Positions 1 through 8,738 are shown, counted from the first letter of the stretch. The stretch: 64,000 nt of DNA from JAJRZX01 sp964472295 (GCA_964472295.1 CAYYJQ010000008.1:1-64000); one strand, 5' to 3'. Notes: generated by a model not told the origin, from the sequence alone. A program made the numbers and translations.

Positions 1-144
1 GAAAAAAGAAAGCGGGGCAAAGAAAACCAGTAGTTTGGAAAGAGAGTCTGCGTTATTATTGATTTTCTTTGTCTTACTTTCTTTGAGGAACACGGTGCCT
101 TTTGATTTGGCGTAGGTTTGTGAGGGCGGAGCAGATGTACTTAC

Positions 145-190
145 CATTGGTTTTCTTTATCTTACTTTCTTTTTTCCAAAAGAAAGTAAG
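145..190 (+). repeat. Intergenic hairpin repeat (K family), full copy
   Basis: The copy starts with ATTGGTTTTCTTT and ends with a hairpin, CTTACTTTCTTTT paired with AAAAGAAAGTAAG. It lies just upstream of the flavin reductase gene. Broken copies of the same repeat occupy 1-33 (opposite orientation) and 55-84, so nearly all of 1-200 is repeat-derived. Confidence 0.85.
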
Positions 191-240
191 AATCTTTTCC
201 TCTTCTGCTTCTTTTTTATTTTTCCCAGGGAGATTCATCT

Positions 241-714
241 GTGGATAGAGAGATAGGCGAGGCGTTAAAGAAAATACTTAACGGTGTGTATATCATTGGC
301 GCGAGGCATGGAGAGAGGATAAACGCCATGACAGCGGTCTGGGCAACAAGGCTATCCTTCAAGCCTCAGCTTGTAGGCGTGGCCATTGGGAAGAGCCGTT
401 TTACCCATCCCATGATAGAGGAGTCAGGGGTCTTCAGCATAAGCGTGCTCGGCCCCGGGCAATTACATCTTGCGCGCCACTTTGGTTTCAAGTCCGGGCG
501 CGATACAGACAAGTTCGCCGGCATCTCTCATGTAACAAAGGTAACGGGCGCGCCCATATTAAAAGAGGCCCTTGCCTACCTTGACTGCAAGGTGGTTTCA
601 CACCATGAGACAGGCGACCATACCTTCTTTGTGGGCGAGGTTCTTGACGGGGCTGTCTGCCGGGTTGGCGAGGCCGCGCTTTACAGAAAAGAAGAAATTT
701 TCAGAAAGTCCTGA
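241..714 (+). CDS. Flavin reductase-like domain protein
   Basis: This 157-residue protein matches the FMN-binding split-barrel flavin reductase family: an early MTAVWAT segment, a central GVAIGKSRFTHPMI stretch and a C-terminal HTFFVGEVLD strand. Family members bind FMN and reduce it with NAD(P)H, or serve as flavin-dependent electron carriers in the cytoplasm. The length is typical of a stand-alone domain. The start is a GTG with an AGGGAG Shine-Dalgarno about 8 nt upstream. No C-terminal rubredoxin is attached. The gene stands alone between repeat DNA and a convergent gene, so the context does not identify the substrate. Confidence 0.85.
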   Translation: MDREIGEALKKILNGVYIIGARHGERINAMTAVWATRLSFKPQLVGVAIGKSRFTHPMIEESGVFSISVLGPGQLHLARHFGFKSGRDTDKFAGISHVTKVTGAPILKEALAYLDCKVVSHHETGDHTFFVGEVLDGAVCRVGEAALYRKEEIFRKS

Positions 715-763
715 CAGGGCCAGTCGCTAAGAGGGGTCAAAAAGGCCGGCCCCCCTCGTTTTT

Positions 764-1468
764 TCAGGCGCCCGCGGCATGAGTAGGCGCCTCCTGCCTG
801 AGGAGCACCTTCAGAATGTCAGGCGAGCCGTAGACCACGAGCCTGTCGCCCTCTTGAATTACCTCCGTGCCCCTGGGAATGCTCTTCCAGCGGCCCTCTC
901 TCTCTATGCCCAGCACGATAAGACCCTGTTCCGTAAGGTGCGAGTCCTGGAGCGTGGAACCGGCAAGGCTTGAGCCCTCTTTTACTATTACCCGCACAAG
1001 CACATGCCCCTCGAGCAGATGAAGTAGATCCTCGGTAGGGCCTTCCTCGAATGTGCCCGTCTTAATGAGCTTGTTCTCGATGAAACTCTCCCAGCGGCGC
1101 ACAAAGCCTTGGCGCGTGGCAATCTTGTATATTACGTAGAGCCCAACCAAGAGGAGGATGATGTTTACGGGGAGCTGAAACCCCTTGCTCACCACAAGTG
1201 ACGACGTTGCCGTAACAATGACCGTCACCACACCAGCGTTGCCAAGTATCATGAGCCAGGTCATTATCTTCCTTCTTACCTCGTGGTTCACGACAGACTC
1301 TGCCTCTTTTGTGGTAAATCCCGTGCCAGAGAAGGCCGAGAGGGCCTGAAACTGGGCCTTCCGGCTGTCCATGCCCGTCATCATCAGGGCAATGGTAGCG
1401 GCCTTTACAACGAGAAAAGAGACAAAGACAACAAGAAGCGTGGGCAGAAGAAAATAAAGACCTCCCAT
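764..1468 (-). CDS. TrkA-C domain membrane protein
   Basis: The protein has about 234 residues. I chose the ATG at 1468 because GGAG lies 8 nt upstream and it begins the first membrane helix; a longer reading to 1525 has no such site. Three or four membrane helices fill roughly residues 3-125. A soluble TrkA-C/RCK-C ligand-binding domain follows, from about 155 to 225 (GHVLVRVIVKEGSSL through EGDRLVVYG). After the first helix the segment ALSAFSGTGFTT resembles the filter-loop consensus of TrkH/KtrB potassium transporters. The TrkA-C domain points to a cation-related membrane function, but the transported ion is unknown. Confidence 0.8.
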   Translation of the reverse strand: MGGLYFLLPTLLVVFVSFLVVKAATIALMMTGMDSRKAQFQALSAFSGTGFTTKEAESVVNHEVRRKIMTWLMILGNAGVVTVIVTATSSLVVSKGFQLPVNIILLLVGLYVIYKIATRQGFVRRWESFIENKLIKTGTFEEGPTEDLLHLLEGHVLVRVIVKEGSSLAGSTLQDSHLTEQGLIVLGIEREGRWKSIPRGTEVIQEGDRLVVYGSPDILKVLLRQEAPTHAAGA

Positions 1469-1544
1469 GACTGTTTCTCCATTAAAGATTTTTGTTTCGC
1501 AAAAAGAAAACCTTCCACTTTCCACTTTCTTTTGGAAAAAAGAA

Positions 1545-1644
1545 TTTTTTTATCGGGTTGCCCTGTCTCTTTTATCATTGAAAAAAGTTGCTTCATAGAC
1601 AGCACCTACCGCAAAACAGGATAGAGCAAAGAAAACCAATAGGT
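1545..1644 (+). repeat. Mosaic intergenic repeat (L family)
   Basis: A hairpin arm CCACTTTCTTTTGGAAAAAAG (from about 1515) leads into CGGGTTGCCCTGTCTCTTTT and ends in CAAAGAAAACCAATAG. Related copies lie at 3885-3971, 13766-13858, 13928-14019, 14710-14810 and, inverted, at 11507-11592. The stretch after the repeat (about 1640-1670, AGGTAAAAGGCCACCTGCCCC) also recurs near 3970-3990. Confidence 0.75.
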
Positions 1645-1744
1645 AAAAGGCCACCTGCCCCTTAAGGCCCCCAAACAGGGCTTGTGTCTCCCGGAAGGCC
1701 AGGGAGTCCTATAATATGGAATTTTCAGTTGTGGGGCAGTGATT

Positions 1745-3802
1745 TTAGTCCTCTGCAGGCTTTGCCATGGCGCGAAACTCTTCTTCCGTGATTACCTTTA
1801 CGCCAAGTTCCCCTGCCCTCTTGAGTTTGCTCCCTGGTTTTTCCCCTGCAACAAGGTAGTCAACGCGGCGCGTAAGCGTGCTTGCGGCCTCACCGCCCCC
1901 GGCAAGGGCAAGGGCCTTTGCCTCCTGGCGCGACATGGACTCGAGTTTCCCCGTAAAGAGGAAGGTAAGACCCTTGAGGGGCCCCCCTCTTTTTGGAGGA
2001 GGCAGGGGAGAGACCCCTGCACAGAAGAGTTTTTCAAGGACCTCTCTATTATGCGGCTCAGCGAAAAAATCCACGATGGCCGGGGCGATAAGGGGGCCTA
2101 TGTCGCTTAAGTCCATGAGGGTCTTGAGGTCAGCGCCCATGAGGGCCTCAATGGAGAGAAACCTCCTTGCCAGGGCCGTGGCCATGCTCTCGCCAACGCC
2201 CTTTATGCCAAGGGCGTATATAAAGCGCGCAAGGGGCGGACGCTTGCTCTTTTCTATGGCCCCGAGGAGGTTCTGGGCCGAGACCTCTGCCCAGCCCCCG
2301 CCAAGAGAGAGAATCTTATCTTTTGTCAGTCCGTATATTCCGGCAACGTCCTTTATAAGTCCCCTCTCCACGAACTGCTCCACCGTCTTTGTGCCCATGC
2401 CTGTTATGTCCAGTGCCTTCTTGGAGCAGAAGTGGGCGATGCTCTTTTTGAGCTGAGCGGGGCACGAAAGCCCTGCAACGCAGTAATGAATGGCCCCGGT
2501 CTTTTCCACGGGCGAGGCGCACTCCGGGCATTTATCGGGCATTTGAAAGGGTGCGGGGCGCGTTTCAGGGTCTACGGAACCCGGCACCACGCGAAGGACC
2601 TCTGGTATCACGTCTCCCGCGCGCTCGACGACAACCCTGTCTCCGGGGCGCACGTCCTTTCTCAGTACCTCGTCCTCGTTATGAAGGGTGGCGCGCTCGA
2701 TGGTCACGCCGCCAAGCTCCACGGGCTCGAGTATGGCGACAGGGGTAAGGGCCCCTGTCCTCCCAACACTCACCTCTATGCGCAAGAGGCGCGTCTCCTC
2801 CTGCTTTGGGGCGAACTTGAAGGCAATGGCCCAGCGCGGGCTCCTCGTAAGGCGGCCAAGGCGTTCCTGAAGCGTGAGGTCGTTCACCTTTATCACCGTG
2901 CCGTCAAGCTCGTAATCAAGGCCTTCCCGTACCTCTCTTATCTCCTCGAAGAAGGCGAAGACCTCGTTGACGCCGCGCACCACGCGCGCAAGGGGGTTGA
3001 ACTTGAGGCCCATTGAGCGGAGAAAGAAAAGGCGCTCCATGTGAGTCTTGAAGGATACGCCCTCGACAAGGCCCACGTCGTAGAAGAAGATGTCAAGGGC
3101 GCGCCCTGCCGTAATCATAGGGTCGAGCTGGCGAAGAGACCCGGCGGCGGCGTTTCTGGGGTTGGCGAAGAGGGGCTCGCCCGCGGCCTTCCTCTCGCTG
3201 TTTAATCTTTTGAAGCCCTCAAGGGGCATGATTACCTCGCCCCGGGCCTCGATAAGCGGCGGGACGCTTGTATTCCCGTCATTTTTTCCTTTTGGGGGTC
3301 TGAGCCTAAGGGGTATTGACTTTATTGTCCTTATGTTCTGAGTGACATCCTCGCCCGTAAAGCCGTCGCCTCGCGTCGAGGCGCGCGCAAGAGTGCCCTT
3401 TTCGTAGACGAGTTCCACGGCAAGGCCGTCCATCTTGGGCTCAGCCGCGTATTCGACCATGTAATCAGCCGGGAGTTTTAGAAAATCCTTGATACTGTCG
3501 TCGAATTTTTCTACTTCTTCACGCGAGAAGGCGTTCTTAAGTGAGAGCATGGGCACGCTGTGGCGCACCTCGCCAAAGGCCTCCGAGGGCCGCGCGCCCA
3601 CGCGCTGAGTGGGAGAGTCGGGAGTTACGAGAGAGGGAAATTTTTCCTCAAGGGCCTCAAGGCGCCGCATGAGGCGGTCGTACTCGGCGTCGGTCACCAC
3701 GGGGCTGTCGAGGATGTAGTAATAGTAGTTGTGCTTCTCGATTTCCTCCCTGAGGGCCTCTATCTCGCGGGCCGCCTCTGCTTGAATGTCTCTTTTATCC
3801 AT
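1745..3802 (-). CDS. ligA: NAD-dependent DNA ligase LigA
   Basis: LigA seals nicks in duplex DNA during replication and repair using NAD+. At 685 residues it has the standard bacterial length. The domain order is complete: the Ia region (HNYYYYILD near 25), nucleotidyltransferase with the catalytic lysine in EPKMDG (K123), OB fold, a four-cysteine zinc finger beginning CPECASPVE (about 420-445), helix-hairpin-helix repeats (LGIKGVGESMA) and a C-terminal BRCT domain (about 600-680). The start is the ATG at 3802. It is transcribed alone and is flanked on both sides by intergenic repeats. Confidence 0.98.
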   Translation of the reverse strand: MDKRDIQAEAAREIEALREEIEKHNYYYYILDSPVVTDAEYDRLMRRLEALEEKFPSLVTPDSPTQRVGARPSEAFGEVRHSVPMLSLKNAFSREEVEKFDDSIKDFLKLPADYMVEYAAEPKMDGLAVELVYEKGTLARASTRGDGFTGEDVTQNIRTIKSIPLRLRPPKGKNDGNTSVPPLIEARGEVIMPLEGFKRLNSERKAAGEPLFANPRNAAAGSLRQLDPMITAGRALDIFFYDVGLVEGVSFKTHMERLFFLRSMGLKFNPLARVVRGVNEVFAFFEEIREVREGLDYELDGTVIKVNDLTLQERLGRLTRSPRWAIAFKFAPKQEETRLLRIEVSVGRTGALTPVAILEPVELGGVTIERATLHNEDEVLRKDVRPGDRVVVERAGDVIPEVLRVVPGSVDPETRPAPFQMPDKCPECASPVEKTGAIHYCVAGLSCPAQLKKSIAHFCSKKALDITGMGTKTVEQFVERGLIKDVAGIYGLTKDKILSLGGGWAEVSAQNLLGAIEKSKRPPLARFIYALGIKGVGESMATALARRFLSIEALMGADLKTLMDLSDIGPLIAPAIVDFFAEPHNREVLEKLFCAGVSPLPPPKRGGPLKGLTFLFTGKLESMSRQEAKALALAGGGEAASTLTRRVDYLVAGEKPGSKLKRAGELGVKVITEEEFRAMAKPAED

Positions 3803-3884
3803 GGAATATTTTTATCACAAAGGCACGGGCAGGGACAAAGAAAACCTTCCACTTTCTTTTGGAAAAAAGAAGGTTTTTTGATTG

Positions 3885-3990
3885 GGAGGCCATGTCCCTC
3901 TGGATTTTCAGGTCATGACGCATAACAGCTACAATTTGCCAGGAAGAGCCTGCATCAAAGAAAACCAATAGGTAAAAGGCCGCCTGCCCC
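3885..3990 (+). repeat. Mosaic intergenic repeat (L family)
   Basis: This is a divergent copy of the element at 1545-1644. It shares the hairpin arm CCACTTTCTTTTGGAAAAAAG (from about 3848), the terminal CAAAGAAAACCAATAGGTAA and the following GGCCGCCTGCCCC. Its middle (CTCTGGATTTTCAGGTCATG) instead matches the inverted copy at 11507-11592, so the family is a mosaic of modules. Confidence 0.7.
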
Positions 3991-4111
3991 ATAAAGGCCC
4001 CTTGGGACCGTCCCATCTCCACTGAGAAACAAAAGTGGAGCAAAGAAAACCAAATGTGACCTCAGGCCTCGGTAGCCAAAAAAATTGCGGCGCCCTTATA
4101 GCCCCTTAAAA

Positions 4112-4139
4112 TTGCTTTTTTTACCTGTGTTGATATAAT
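4112..4139 (+). promoter_or_regulatory. Probable sigma-70 promoter for the cysteine-rich protein
   Basis: TTGCTT at 4112-4117 and TATAAT at 4134-4139 are 16 bp apart. The start codon at 4174 and its GGGAGG ribosome site follow within 40 nt. No other gene lies between. Confidence 0.6.
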
Positions 4140-4173
4140 GATAGTAACTACAAGAAAGGGAGGAGCTTTTATT

Positions 4174-4452
4174 ATGGGAGATTGTGGAAGTTGCGGCCCT
4201 TCGGGCGGCGGGCCTTTTTCCGAGGGACGCGAACTCGTTGAGTTTGTAAGCCAGGCACACGGCGGCGGCATAGCTGGGCAGGAACTGCCAAACGGCGGCC
4301 TGCACATAAAGTGCCAGGGTTGCGGAGAGCCCTTTGTCTTGAAGACCTTTGTTGACCGCTGCCCAAAGTGCGGTGGCGTGCACGCAGTATCGCCGCCCCG
4401 GTGCGACGACCCCGGTGCCGTGCAGTTCGCTGGCGCGGATTACAAGGGCTGA
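4174..4452 (+). CDS. Small cysteine-rich zinc-ribbon-like protein
   Basis: The ATG at 4174 is preceded by GGGAGG, giving 92 residues. The N-terminus MGDCGSCGPSGGGPF is rich in Cys and Gly. A likely metal-binding ribbon follows, with CQGC (about residue 50) and CPKC (about 68) separated by 15-16 residues, then a HAVSPPRCDDP tail. The paired CxxC motifs suggest structural zinc. I recognise no characterised family. A good promoter sits directly upstream and the repeat at 4482-4577 directly downstream, so it is probably monocistronic. Confidence 0.7.
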   Translation: MGDCGSCGPSGGGPFSEGRELVEFVSQAHGGGIAGQELPNGGLHIKCQGCGEPFVLKTFVDRCPKCGGVHAVSPPRCDDPGAVQFAGADYKG

Positions 4453-4481
4453 AGGGACTGGAGGCAGGTTCAAGAAAGGGG

Positions 4482-4577
4482 CTTTAAGGAAAATCTGATT
4501 AATTCAGACCTTCCGGCAACATAAGGTCGTGTCACCATTTTCGACAACTGTGAGTTGTTGGAGAGGTTCCTTAAAAA
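4482..4577 (+). repeat. Palindromic MITE-like repeat, copy R1
   Basis: The ends CTTTAAGGAAAATCTGATT and AGAGGTTCCTTAAA form a short terminal inverted repeat. Inside is a hairpin, CATTTTCGACAACT followed by AGTTGTTGGAGAG. Five related copies are described under R2-R6. Confidence 0.75.
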
Positions 4578-4645
4578 GGGGGCTGGCCTGTCATTGGGTC
4601 GGCCCATTTTTTTTATTGATGGATTTGGAAAAGGGAGTTTGAGGA

Positions 4646-5065
4646 ATGGACGTGATAAGAACCGAACAGTACCTCCCCATATTACAGGAGATTGCCGATT
4701 CTTACGCATTTCCACTTGACGCAATTGAAGTCACTAATGATATACAGAAGTGGTGTGACACGCATGGCGGTGTGACAGAAAATAACCCATTTCGAGCGGG
4801 TAAATGTATCCGCAACGATGCGACTAAAAATTACAGGATTTTGTTGCGTGCAGAAATAACTGAAGGAATACAGCAGGCAGTTATTGATAGAATAGAATTA
4901 AACGGCTTTTCAAGCGAGGTGAAAATCCTGAACAACAAAAAATCCTTCCTCATTCTTCTTGTACTTCATGAAGTTGCTCACGCCCAACACAACGACTGGC
5001 TGGAGGATGCCTGCGATGAATGGGCGTTTCAGGAGATAGGGAAGTGGACGAACCATGAGGCATGA
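4646..5065 (+). CDS. Small HExxH zincin-like protein
   Basis: This 139-residue protein has no signal peptide. It carries LVLHEVAHAQHND, with an HExxH zinc motif at H108, E109 and H112, followed by DACDEWAFQEI. An acidic DEWA segment at that distance resembles the third zinc ligand region of M78/ImmA-IrrE-type proteins. The N-terminal 100 residues match nothing I recognise. Base composition is clearly more AT-rich than in the neighbours and the gene directly follows a MITE-like repeat, which suggests acquisition. Proteolytic activity is inferred from the motif only. Confidence 0.65.
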   Translation: MDVIRTEQYLPILQEIADSYAFPLDAIEVTNDIQKWCDTHGGVTENNPFRAGKCIRNDATKNYRILLRAEITEGIQQAVIDRIELNGFSSEVKILNNKKSFLILLVLHEVAHAQHNDWLEDACDEWAFQEIGKWTNHEA

Positions 5066-5096
5066 ACGAAAAACCCGATAAACTCCGGGCAGTCCC

Positions 5097-5762
5097 TCAC
5101 TCCTTTACACCATATATTATCATGTGCCTATCGCTCACCGGTCCCACGGTCAGCGACGTGAGTCCCGCTTCCCTGAGTTGCGCCCTCACCTCCTCAGGTC
5201 TGAAGGCGGCAAGAAGGGAGTTATAAAAATCCCTCTTGAGTATATCGGGTTCATGGTGGGCGTATACATCCACGAGCCTCTGGGCCTCTTCCTTGCTCGC
5301 GGGCCTGAAGAGGTCTATGACGAAGATGATGGTCCCAATGGCGGCATGGCCCTTAATAGTCTGCCAGAGGCAATGCGGCCTGTGCAGGTGGTGAAGAAAA
5401 CTACTGCTTATAATGGCCTCATACTCCACGTCCGGTATCTTCGCGCCGGGGATAATGCCGCGGACAAATTTTATATTGCCGGCCTCGGGCTCATGGGCCT
5501 GTCTCTCTTTCGCGAGCCTTATCATCTCACCTGCGCCGTCTACTGCGAGTATCTCGGATTCTGGAAAACGGGCCGCAAAGCGAAACGTTACGTCTCCAGG
5601 GCCGCAACCAAGGTCAAGCACCCTGCCTCTTAGCTCGCGCTCCCTGAAACACCGGCAGAAAAGCTCGATGGCCCGCTGGTGGGGTTCCTCGAAGTCGGCC
5701 TTGGCGTAGGCCCTCGCGCCCTCCGCGTCGTCCATGAGTTCTGATTCAGTAATCCTCTTCAT
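5097..5762 (-). CDS. Class I SAM-dependent methyltransferase
   Basis: This 221-residue cytoplasmic enzyme has the Rossmann-fold motif I VLDLGCGPGD (residues 48-57), an acidic end of the second strand (ILAVDGAGEM) and a motif IV-like EAIISSSFLHH. This defines a class I methyltransferase using S-adenosylmethionine. The substrate is not evident: similar proteins methylate small molecules, quinones or tRNA. It is read alone, and repeat R2 covers its upstream region. Confidence 0.85.
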   Translation of the reverse strand: MKRITESELMDDAEGARAYAKADFEEPHQRAIELFCRCFRERELRGRVLDLGCGPGDVTFRFAARFPESEILAVDGAGEMIRLAKERQAHEPEAGNIKFVRGIIPGAKIPDVEYEAIISSSFLHHLHRPHCLWQTIKGHAAIGTIIFVIDLFRPASKEEAQRLVDVYAHHEPDILKRDFYNSLLAAFRPEEVRAQLREAGLTSLTVGPVSDRHMIIYGVKE

Positions 5763-5878
5763 AAAAGCCCGAATATCCTCTACTTACTTCCTTCTGTAGA
5801 AAAAACGAGGCAAAAAAACCCCCTGTAGCGGTATCTAACCGCCGTAACCACGGCAGGTCTCTTGAAATAAAGAGGGGG

Positions 5879-5978
5879 TTTTAGGGAAAGTCCGATTAAT
5901 ACAGACGTTCCAGCGGCGCATGGAGGCGCCGTGATTTTTGACAACTCTAAGTTCTTGAAAATGTGGTTCCTTAAAAAA
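5879..5978 (+). repeat. Palindromic MITE-like repeat, copy R2
   Basis: It begins TTAGGGAAAGTCCGATTAAT and ends GTGGTTCCTTAAAAAA, with an internal hairpin around ACAACTCTAAGTTCTTGAAA. Layout is the same as R1. It lies between the methyltransferase start and the 3' end of the TPR lipoprotein gene. Confidence 0.75.
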
Positions 5979-6013
5979 GAGCGGGGCGGGCCGAGGCCCG
6001 CCCCGCATCTACG

Positions 6014-6595
6014 TTAATGCGTCTTCTGCTTCTTGTTCTTCGTAAGTTTCTTGATATGCTCCAGGGCCTTAAGGTGCCACTTGCTCTTTGGGTCTGTCCT
6101 CTTTGTGAATTCCTGCCAGTTCTCAAGGGCCAGTTTATTATCTCCTTTTTTCTCATAGGCAAGGGCGAGGCCAAAGTACCCGTTTGCAAGGTCCGGGTTC
6201 AGTTCCAGCGCCTTTTTGTGATTTTCGATGGCCTTGCCGAGGTCCTTTTTGTCGTAATAGGCAAAACCAATGTTGTTATAAGCCGCGGCGCTCTTGGGAC
6301 GCGCCTTCAGCACCTCCCTGTATTCCTTTATGGCCTCGTCGTACTTGCCCTGCAGGGAGAACCTGAGCCCCTTGTTGAAGCGTTCCATGACAGGGTCTTT
6401 TTTCGCCGTGCCGTGGGGCATCTTGTGGGCCGGTACGCCGATGGTCTTATGTCCCTGGGCTTTTTTTGGCGCCGGAGGGGTCTCGTTCTTCTTGGAGCAA
6501 CCGCTCATATCAATGGCAAGGAAAAAAAGCGCGATCAAGGCCAGGAAGATCCCCGGTCCCAATCTCCCTCTTCTTTTTCTTGTTGCAGGTCTCAT
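6014..6595 (-). CDS. TPR-repeat lipoprotein
   Basis: The 193-residue product starts with an Arg-rich n-region, a hydrophobic stretch and a lipobox-like MSGC near residue 33. A Pro/Lys linker follows, then about three tetratricopeptide repeats (AYNNIGFAYYDKKDLGKAIE, ANGYFGLALAYEKKGDNKLA). TPRs are protein-docking scaffolds. The C-terminus is Lys-rich (KKLTKNKKQKTH). The ATG at 6595 has a strong AAGGAGG site. It is probably membrane-anchored in the periplasm, and its partner is unknown. Confidence 0.8.
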   Translation of the reverse strand: MRPATRKRRGRLGPGIFLALIALFFLAIDMSGCSKKNETPPAPKKAQGHKTIGVPAHKMPHGTAKKDPVMERFNKGLRFSLQGKYDEAIKEYREVLKARPKSAAAYNNIGFAYYDKKDLGKAIENHKKALELNPDLANGYFGLALAYEKKGDNKLALENWQEFTKRTDPKSKWHLKALEHIKKLTKNKKQKTH

Positions 6596-6738
6596 ATTCC
6601 CTCCTTATCTTAAGGTTATATCCGCCATGAATAGCAATAACAGAAAAAAATGTAAAAATCAATTTCTAATCCAGCATCTGCTGAAAAGGCTCTTTTTGAG
6701 CGCCTGAAGAGGGCAAGGCGGGCGAGAGCGAAAAAGCG

Positions 6739-6767
6739 TTGAATTAATTTTCCTTAGAGGGTATATA
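6739..6767 (+). promoter_or_regulatory. Probable sigma-70 promoter for the PilZ gene
   Basis: TTGAAT (6739-6744) and TATATA (6762-6767) are separated by exactly 17 bp, and transcription would start near 6774, 30 nt before the PilZ start codon. Confidence 0.6.
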
Positions 6768-6803
6768 TAAGGCAGCCTTTAACTTTTTAGAGGTAATGCC
6801 GAT

Positions 6804-7211
6804 ATGACAGAAGACATGCTTGAAAACGCACATAGCCCCAAGAGGTTGAGAAGGTACCACGTCAAGGTCCTCGGAAACGCTGTTCTCGAGAAGGATGGTA
6901 TTGAGGAGACCTTCCTCAGTAACACCCTTAACATAAGCCTCTCCGGCGCCCTTATTGAGACAAGCCACGCCATGCCCGTGGGTTCCCTGCTAAGGTATTG
7001 TTTCAAGATACCAGGTGTTGCCAGGACCTTTAACGTGCTTGCCGAGGTGGTAAGGTGCGAGGATGACTGCGCTGGCGGGCCGCAGGGACAGGACAATGCC
7101 CGGCAGGGTAGTTCTGCCCGGGAAAAACATCATCTTCAACTCTATGGCATACGCTTTCTTGACCTTTCGGAGCAGGACAGGTCAGATATTGCCTGTTACC
7201 TCTTCCAGTAA
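6804..7211 (+). CDS. PilZ-domain protein
   Basis: This 135-residue cytoplasmic protein has an RLRRYHVK segment near residue 12 and LNISLSGALIE near residue 42. These match the RxxxR and (D/N)xSxxG motifs by which PilZ domains bind cyclic di-GMP. It is a single-domain PilZ with no catalytic partner, so it probably acts as an effector through protein contact, for example on motility or exopolysaccharide. It has its own promoter (6739-6767) and a strong terminator (7297-7330), so it is monocistronic. Confidence 0.85.
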   Translation: MTEDMLENAHSPKRLRRYHVKVLGNAVLEKDGIEETFLSNTLNISLSGALIETSHAMPVGSLLRYCFKIPGVARTFNVLAEVVRCEDDCAGGPQGQDNARQGSSAREKHHLQLYGIRFLDLSEQDRSDIACYLFQ

Positions 7212-7296
7212 GGGGGCAAGGGGCCAATTGGGGGCAGAGGACAGGGGGAGGTAAGTGGGGGTCACGGTAATGCAGGGGGGATAAAGTATTGTAACG

Positions 7297-7330
7297 AAAA
7301 GGCCGCCAACCAGAAGGTTGGCGGCCTTTT
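7297..7330 (+). terminator. Rho-independent terminator after the PilZ gene
   Basis: A perfect 11-bp stem, GGCCGCCAACC with loop AGAA and GGTTGGCGGCC, is followed by TTTT and preceded by AAAA. It is 86 nt past the PilZ stop codon. Confidence 0.9.
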
Positions 7331-7731
7331 ACACTTTTGCCGGGTTTCGCTCCGCTCTACCCAACCTATCTTCTGGTGGGCAGTGCCCACCCCACCCATC
7401 CACAACGTTTTTCCAGAGGCCTTTGGCCATTGAAATGTTGGTTTTCTTTGGCGGAGTTTTCCGGCGGCAGGGAGTATGAGGGGCGTTTAAGAAAGAGCAG
7501 TGCAAGAGGCCATGCAACCCTATCAAAAGACTTTCTTTTTTCTAAAAGAAAGTAAGGAAATCTCTTCTTTTTTTTGGGGGGCGCAGCCCACCAAAAGAAA
7601 CCGTTCGCCCTGAGCCCTGAGCTTGCCGAAGGGTCGAAGGGTGGTGGGCGCAGCCCCACCCTCACTACCTCACTCTTTTCTTGTTTTGGCGGGCAGCGCC
7701 CGCGCCATCACCTCTGGTCTCTTTTCCCCTC
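7331..7731. other. Gene-free stretch of repeat fragments
   Basis: This 400-bp gap contains a degraded K-family hairpin (7529-7556, GACTTTCTTTT with AAAAGAAAGT) and several GGGC-loop-GCCC palindromes (near 7578, 7645 and 7690). I see no open reading frame with a ribosome binding site. Confidence 0.6.
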
Positions 7732-8592
7732 TTATATCTTTCCCACCATTTCTTCGAGTCTCTTTATCCTTTCCCTGAGGGGCGGGTGAGTGCTGAAAAG
7801 TTTCATCATTCCCGCGCCGCTAAGGGGGTTTACGATGAAGAGGTGCGCAGTTGCCTGCGCCACTTCCTTGGAGACAACGGGCATGGGTATTTTCTTGTTG
7901 TAGTACTCGAGTTTTTTGAGCGCCCCGGCAAGGTACAGGGGGTGTCCTGTGAGTTTTGCGCCGCCCGTGTCAGCGGCGTACTCCCTTGAGCGCGATATGG
8001 CCATCTGTATAATCATGGCCGCCATGGGCGCGATTATCATCATGACTATGAGCACTATGGGGTTGCCACCGCGCTCGTCGTCCCTGCCTCCGCCAAAGAG
8101 CGATGCCCAGTAGGCGATGTAGGAGAGGTAACTTATGGCCCCGGCTATGGTGGCGGCTATGGTGGAGATGAGTATGTCCCTGTTTATTATGTGCGTGAGT
8201 TCATGGCCTATGACGCCTGATAGTTCATGCTCATCGAGTATCTCCAGAATGCCCGTGGTGGCGGCCACCGCCGCGTGCGAGGGGTTACGGCCCGTGGCAA
8301 AGGCATTAGGTGCAGGGTTTTCCATGATGTAGACCTTTGGCATGGGTATCTGGGCCTTCATGGCAAGGTCCCGCACAATGCCGTAGAGCGCGGGCGCGCT
8401 GGTCTCATCAACAGGCCTTGCTCTGTACATCTTCAGGACTATCTTGTCGCTGAACCAGTAACTGAAAAAGTTCATGAGACCGGCGAAGATAAGGGCTATA
8501 ATGGCGCCCTGAGAGCCCCCGAGGGCGTCGCCGAAGAATATGAGTATGGCCGACAACACGGCAAGGAGCATGGCCGTCTTTACGTAATTCAT
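7732..8592 (-). CDS. htpX: Membrane zinc protease HtpX
   Basis: HtpX is an M48 inner-membrane metalloprotease that degrades damaged membrane proteins. The 286-residue length is typical. Two N-terminal membrane helices (about 6-45) precede the zinc motif HELTH (H130, E131, H134). Two further helices follow (about 145-165 and 185-205), then the SREYAADTGGA segment supplying the third ligand, and the C-terminal FSTHPPLRERIKRL signature. The start at 8592 has GGAGG 6 nt upstream. It lies downstream of DUF116 on the same strand, 146 nt away. Confidence 0.96.
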   Translation of the reverse strand: MNYVKTAMLLAVLSAILIFFGDALGGSQGAIIALIFAGLMNFFSYWFSDKIVLKMYRARPVDETSAPALYGIVRDLAMKAQIPMPKVYIMENPAPNAFATGRNPSHAAVAATTGILEILDEHELSGVIGHELTHIINRDILISTIAATIAGAISYLSYIAYWASLFGGGRDDERGGNPIVLIVMMIIAPMAAMIIQMAISRSREYAADTGGAKLTGHPLYLAGALKKLEYYNKKIPMPVVSKEVAQATAHLFIVNPLSGAGMMKLFSTHPPLRERIKRLEEMVGKI

Positions 8593-8738
8593 TATAAAAC
8601 CTCCAAATTCATGGCCTGCATATACAGGCAGAACCAGTGGACCTTAAAGCCCCAGGGCTATATCCCTGAATTATTATATGAACCTTATCTGGTAATGGCA
8701 AGGTAGTGGGGTATCAAGGCAGGCCCCGGCCGCGGCCA

